Source: an uncultured Christensenellaceae bacterium
GTDB lineage: Bacteria > Bacillota > Clostridia > Christensenellales > Borkfalkiaceae
Length of the DNA: 18,339 nucleotides
Direction of reading: 5' to 3'
Assembly: GCA_910586825.1 (NCBI GenBank)
Contig: CAJUJF010000025.1
Coordinates: 1 to 18,339, forward strand
A program made the position numbers and the translations under genes. The notes beneath the pieces are model-generated. The model saw nothing but the letters and a program-made list of their open reading frames with translations, was not told the origin of the DNA and did not search any database. Positions 16,578 to 18,339 of this stretch are shown in pieces. Numbering within the stretch: position 1 is the first letter of the stretch; each line of letters begins with the position of its first letter.

Positions 16578-16631
16578 ACTCAATCATTTTCCGCTTGCAA
16601 ACAAGCTGAGCGAAAGCACTTATGAGCCTGT

Positions 16632-17150
16632 ATGTACGGCTATATGAACAGCAACAGCGCGGCTGTGCAAACGGGTAGAACGGACGGCGTAAAAACCGCG
16701 TCGGGCTCCGAGGAGAGCAATACGGACGGAAAGCACGCTTGCAAATATCGCGGCATTGAAAATCCGTGGGGCAACGTGTACAAGTGGTGCGACGGTATCA
16801 CTTTTGACGGTACAAAAATCTATATCTGCCTTGACCCGAATCATTATGTGAGCGAGAACATGGCGGCACCGTATTTCTATGTGGGTGAAAGGGCGGACGG
16901 CGCAAGCTATCTAAAAGAGATTTCGTACTTTGACAAATTCCCTGCGCTCGGTTACGCAAGCTCCGTTTCGGGCGGCTCCGATTCTACATACTATTGCGAT
17001 TATGCTGTTGCTTACGGCGGCACGGTGCTGTGTGTCGGCGGCTATTGGTACTATGGGACTTTTGGCGGTCTCTGGTCTTGGTACGGTAGCCTTGACGCGT
17101 CGAGCGCGGGCTCGAGCGACGGCGGTCGCCTTTGTTACAAGCCTCTTTGA
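16632..17150 (+). CDS. DGR target protein, C-type-lectin-like variable domain (N-terminally truncated)
   Basis: This 172-residue frame carries the FGE-like/C-type-lectin fold typical of DGR-diversified phage receptor-binding or surface proteins. Visible motifs are 'RGIENPWGNVYKWCDG' (40-55), 'STYYCDYAVAYGG' (about 118-130), and a final variable strand region ending 'GGRLCYKPL' (164-172). Residues 131-167 are encoded by the VR. Varied positions relative to the template are mostly Asn to Tyr, Phe, Ser, Leu or Gly, as expected. Most DGR targets are 300 residues or more and carry an N-terminal attachment domain. Here a stop lies three codons before the ATG and no ribosome site is seen. In another frame just upstream, coding-like residues ('LANKLSESTYEPV') end where this frame begins, suggesting a frameshift near 16630 and a longer ancestral gene. 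Confidence 0.85.
   Translation: MYGYMNSNSAAVQTGRTDGVKTASGSEESNTDGKHACKYRGIENPWGNVYKWCDGITFDGTKIYICLDPNHYVSENMAAPYFYVGERADGASYLKEISYFDKFPALGYASSVSGGSDSTYYCDYAVAYGGTVLCVGGYWYYGTFGGLWSWYGSLDASSAGSSDGGRLCYKPL
17023..17133 (+). repeat. DGR variable repeat (VR)
   Basis: These 111 bp align without gaps to 17228-17338 (offset 205). There are 16 mismatches: 15 stand opposite an A in the template copy, and one opposite a T (VR 17118 G, TR 17323 T). The VR ends at the 3' end of the target gene, with a GC-only stretch GGCGGTCGC (17121-17129) that fits an initiation-of-mutagenic-homology site. Adenine-specific substitution is the defining mark of DGR mutagenic retrohoming. Confidence 0.95.
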
Positions 17151-17158
17151 GAGGGATT

Positions 17159-17184
17159 GCTAAGGGGGAATCCTCCCCCTTAGC
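17159..17184. other. Hairpin/cruciform just downstream of the VR
   Basis: A perfect 11-bp inverted repeat, GCTAAGGGGGA (17159-17169) and TCCCCCTTAGC (17174-17184), has a 4-nt loop. It starts 25 bp after the end of VR homology and nine bases after the target gene's stop. In the Bordetella phage DGR a hairpin/cruciform 3' of the VR promotes target recognition; that role is inferred here. No T-run follows directly, so a terminator is less likely, though possible. Confidence 0.75.
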
Positions 17185-17227
17185 GTTATCTTTAATTCAA
17201 CAACAATTTATAGGGTAGTGTGTGTGG

Positions 17228-17338
17228 CGGTGCTGTATGTCGGCGGCTATTGGAACAATGGGACTAATGGCGGTCTCTGGTATTGGAACGGTAACAATGA
17301 CGCGTCGAACGCGAACTCGAACTACGGCGGTCGCATTT
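17228..17338 (+). repeat. DGR template repeat (TR)
   Basis: This non-coding copy of the VR lies 205 bp downstream of it in the same orientation. It is rich in AAC/AAT codons in the target frame (nine Asn codons, as in WNNGTNGG and NGNNDASNANSN). A-directed mutation of such codons changes amino acids widely without giving stop codons. Of its 25 adenines 15 differ in the VR; of 86 other bases one differs. An ORF through it (17218-17511) is a by-product, not a gene. The TR is normally transcribed and used by the DGR reverse transcriptase. No promoter is obvious in 17185-17227. Confidence 0.94.
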
Positions 17339-17380
17339 TAATCTTAAAGCGGTCTATGGAGCACACACAATCCTTGCCCC

Positions 17381-17587
17381 TTGGCAAAAAACACTTCGAC
17401 AAGAGGGCGGCTTGCCGTTCTCACAATACTTTTGGCAAACATCATTTATCAAATGCGTTTTGTCTGTATAGTCGGCGCGATTTCAAACGGAATAGGCGCG
17501 TTGCTGTTTAAGTGGGCGGCGCGATTGTCCGAAAAGCCCGATAAAGATAAAAATAGCGGAGGTGGCGGCGATGGCGGAGCCGATTAA
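17381..17587 (+). CDS. Small hydrophobic protein, unknown (start uncertain)
   Basis: A 68-codon frame begins at TTG (17381); an ATG at 17453 would give 44 residues. Neither start has a clear ribosome site. The protein has one or two hydrophobic stretches (AVLTILLANII and FVCIVGAISNGIGALLF) and a hydrophilic tail ending GGGGDGGAD. The size and shape recall phage holins or small membrane proteins, but no family is recognised. It overlaps the next gene by 17 bp, and the next gene's ribosome site lies inside it, which favours a real, coupled pair. It is not similar to the DGR accessory protein Avd. Confidence 0.45.
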   Translation: MAKNTSTRGRLAVLTILLANIIYQMRFVCIVGAISNGIGALLFKWAARLSEKPDKDKNSGGGGDGGAD

Positions 17588-18339
17588 GCCGATAGGCGAA
17601 AAGAAAGACGACAAGCCCTCGGTGGGGAATGTCGTTGAGGGTATGCACAATACAAAGAGAAAAATCGCAAAAGGTTTTCTCAATAATTCGGGAATAATCG
17701 TAGGTGTATTTCTCGTATTCGTCGTAATCGTAGTTTTTACTACGGATATACAGCTTAGCTCGTTTGCCGATTGGACTAAGCTCGGGCTGGCGTTCTTTGT
17801 CTTGCTCTTTTGTTCGTATTCGATGTACATAAATTTCTCCGATACGGGTATGCGAGCAGGCAAGGAAAGCGAGGCGTATAAAAAGACGCTCGGAGAGTAT
17901 GACACGCTGAAAAAGAAAATTATATCGGACAAACAGCAAGGGCGGTTGCTTGAATTTTGCAGGCACTTTATCATAGACGAACTGCAAAGCACACGCCACG
18001 CGATTATATCCGATGTAGGGCTTGATTTTAAGCTCTACAAGGAAAAATATGTCGGTATGAGTAAAAAGGCGTTAGCGCAGGTTGCGGAGCTCACAGAGCC
18101 GCAAAGAAAGGCTATTATAAGAGCAAACAATGTAAAGCCGATAAAGCTCACGCCCGAAATGATTTTTAAGCGCGGCAGGGGTGCAGGGCGGCGCGTTCCG
18201 CTCGATACGAATCCTACCACGAAAAAAGGCATAGCGTTCGGCGTAAAGTTTATTAAGATTTCGGTTACTACATTATTGACGAGCATGAGAGGTAAAAAAT
18301 ACACCGCAAAAGAAAAGCAAAAAGCCCTCAATTTATGGC
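17571..18339 (+). CDS. Unknown membrane protein (3' partial, runs off the edge)
   Basis: An open frame of 256 codons begins at ATG 17571 and continues to the window end without a stop. A strong GGAGGT (17558-17563) lies seven bases upstream, so the start is well supported. The first ~38 residues are hydrophilic and basic, then two transmembrane helices follow (about 41-57, GIIVGVFLVFVVIVVFT, and about 70-86, KLGLAFFVLLFCSYSMY). A long Lys/Glu-rich region (about 95-215) with helical character comes next, and a weaker hydrophobic stretch (about 220-238). No family is recognised. It contains no reverse transcriptase motif (no YxDD). It is probably a phage gene, as it lies just after the template repeat. 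Confidence 0.75.
   Translation, partial: MAEPIKPIGEKKDDKPSVGNVVEGMHNTKRKIAKGFLNNSGIIVGVFLVFVVIVVFTTDIQLSSFADWTKLGLAFFVLLFCSYSMYINFSDTGMRAGKESEAYKKTLGEYDTLKKKIISDKQQGRLLEFCRHFIIDELQSTRHAIISDVGLDFKLYKEKYVGMSKKALAQVAELTEPQRKAIIRANNVKPIKLTPEMIFKRGRGAGRRVPLDTNPTTKKGIAFGVKFIKISVTTLLTSMRGKKYTAKEKQKALNLW

Larger units (their letters stand above)
15980..18339. mobile_element. Prophage-derived segment carrying DGR parts (runs off the right edge)
   Basis: From about 15980 the content changes from bacterial envelope genes to a phage capsid fragment, a DGR target protein, a template repeat and unknown small membrane proteins. The left border lies between 15937 and 15987 and cuts into the capsid frame; no tRNA, integrase or direct repeat is visible there. 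The segment is either a degraded and internally deleted prophage or a join made by assembly. Confidence 0.65.

Noticed and set aside
16174..16647. 157-codon frame overlapping the capsid fragment
   Set aside because: Mostly an Arg/Thr-rich shadow of the capsid frame; only its last part may be a shifted piece of the DGR target.
17151..17227. Hairpin at 17159-17184 as a simple intrinsic terminator
   Set aside because: The stem is strong but no T-run follows directly; its place beside the VR fits a DGR hairpin better, although both roles remain possible.
17218..17511. 97-codon frame through the template repeat as a protein gene
   Set aside because: It is the template copy read in the target frame, followed by unrelated residues; TRs are non-coding.
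1..18339. CRISPR array, tRNA or rRNA genes
   Set aside because: No regularly spaced repeats, no cloverleaf-like or rRNA-like sequence was noticed on either strand.

Overview
The window reads as a chromosomal segment of a gut-type Bacillota (Clostridia-like) bacterium that ends, on the right, in phage-derived DNA. The assignment rests on lepA and hemW side by side as in many Firmicutes, consensus sigma-A promoters, strong GGAGG-type ribosome binding sites, and large membrane-anchored surface proteins with MBG/Ig-like repeats. A Christensenellales/Borkfalkia-like source is a guess that cannot be tested from the sequence alone.

Left third (1-8.3 kb): two tandem paralogous surface proteins with near-identical C-terminal membrane anchors (a partial one ending at 1374 and a 1787-residue one at 1648-7011), then a membrane-anchored E/R-rich coiled-coil protein with a Pro/Gln/Tyr-rich tail (7346-8284). 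Each has its own terminator and the last two have recognisable promoters. The giant protein carries a run of ten G just after its start codon. Loss or gain of one G runs into a stop within a few codons, so the gene looks built to switch ON and OFF by slippage.

Middle (8.3-16 kb): ordinary housekeeping genes. On the minus strand are gdpD and an ilvA-ridA operon, in which threonine deaminase is paired with the enzyme that clears its reactive enamine product. On the plus strand is lepA - Cys-bearing MGMT-like protein - hemW. Two minus-strand cell-envelope genes follow: a YiiX/NlpC-P60-like permuted papain-fold protein and a lipoprotein.

Right end (about 15.98 kb to the edge): phage DNA starts abruptly inside a major-capsid-like gene. 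This fragment abuts an N-terminally truncated diversity-generating retroelement (DGR) target protein with a C-type-lectin-like fold. Its last 111 bp of homology (VR, 17023-17133) match a downstream template repeat (TR, 17228-17338). By direct base-by-base comparison there are 16 mismatches, 15 of them at TR adenines (15 of 25 adenines changed, 1 of 86 other bases changed). This is the signature of adenine-specific mutagenic retrohoming. An 11-bp perfect hairpin follows the VR. No reverse transcriptase is visible in the window. After the TR come a small hydrophobic ORF and a multi-pass membrane protein running off the edge.

The most notable signals are therefore the DGR TR/VR pair in a rearranged prophage piece and the poly-G switch in the giant surface protein. 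Both are ways of varying surface or receptor-binding proteins.
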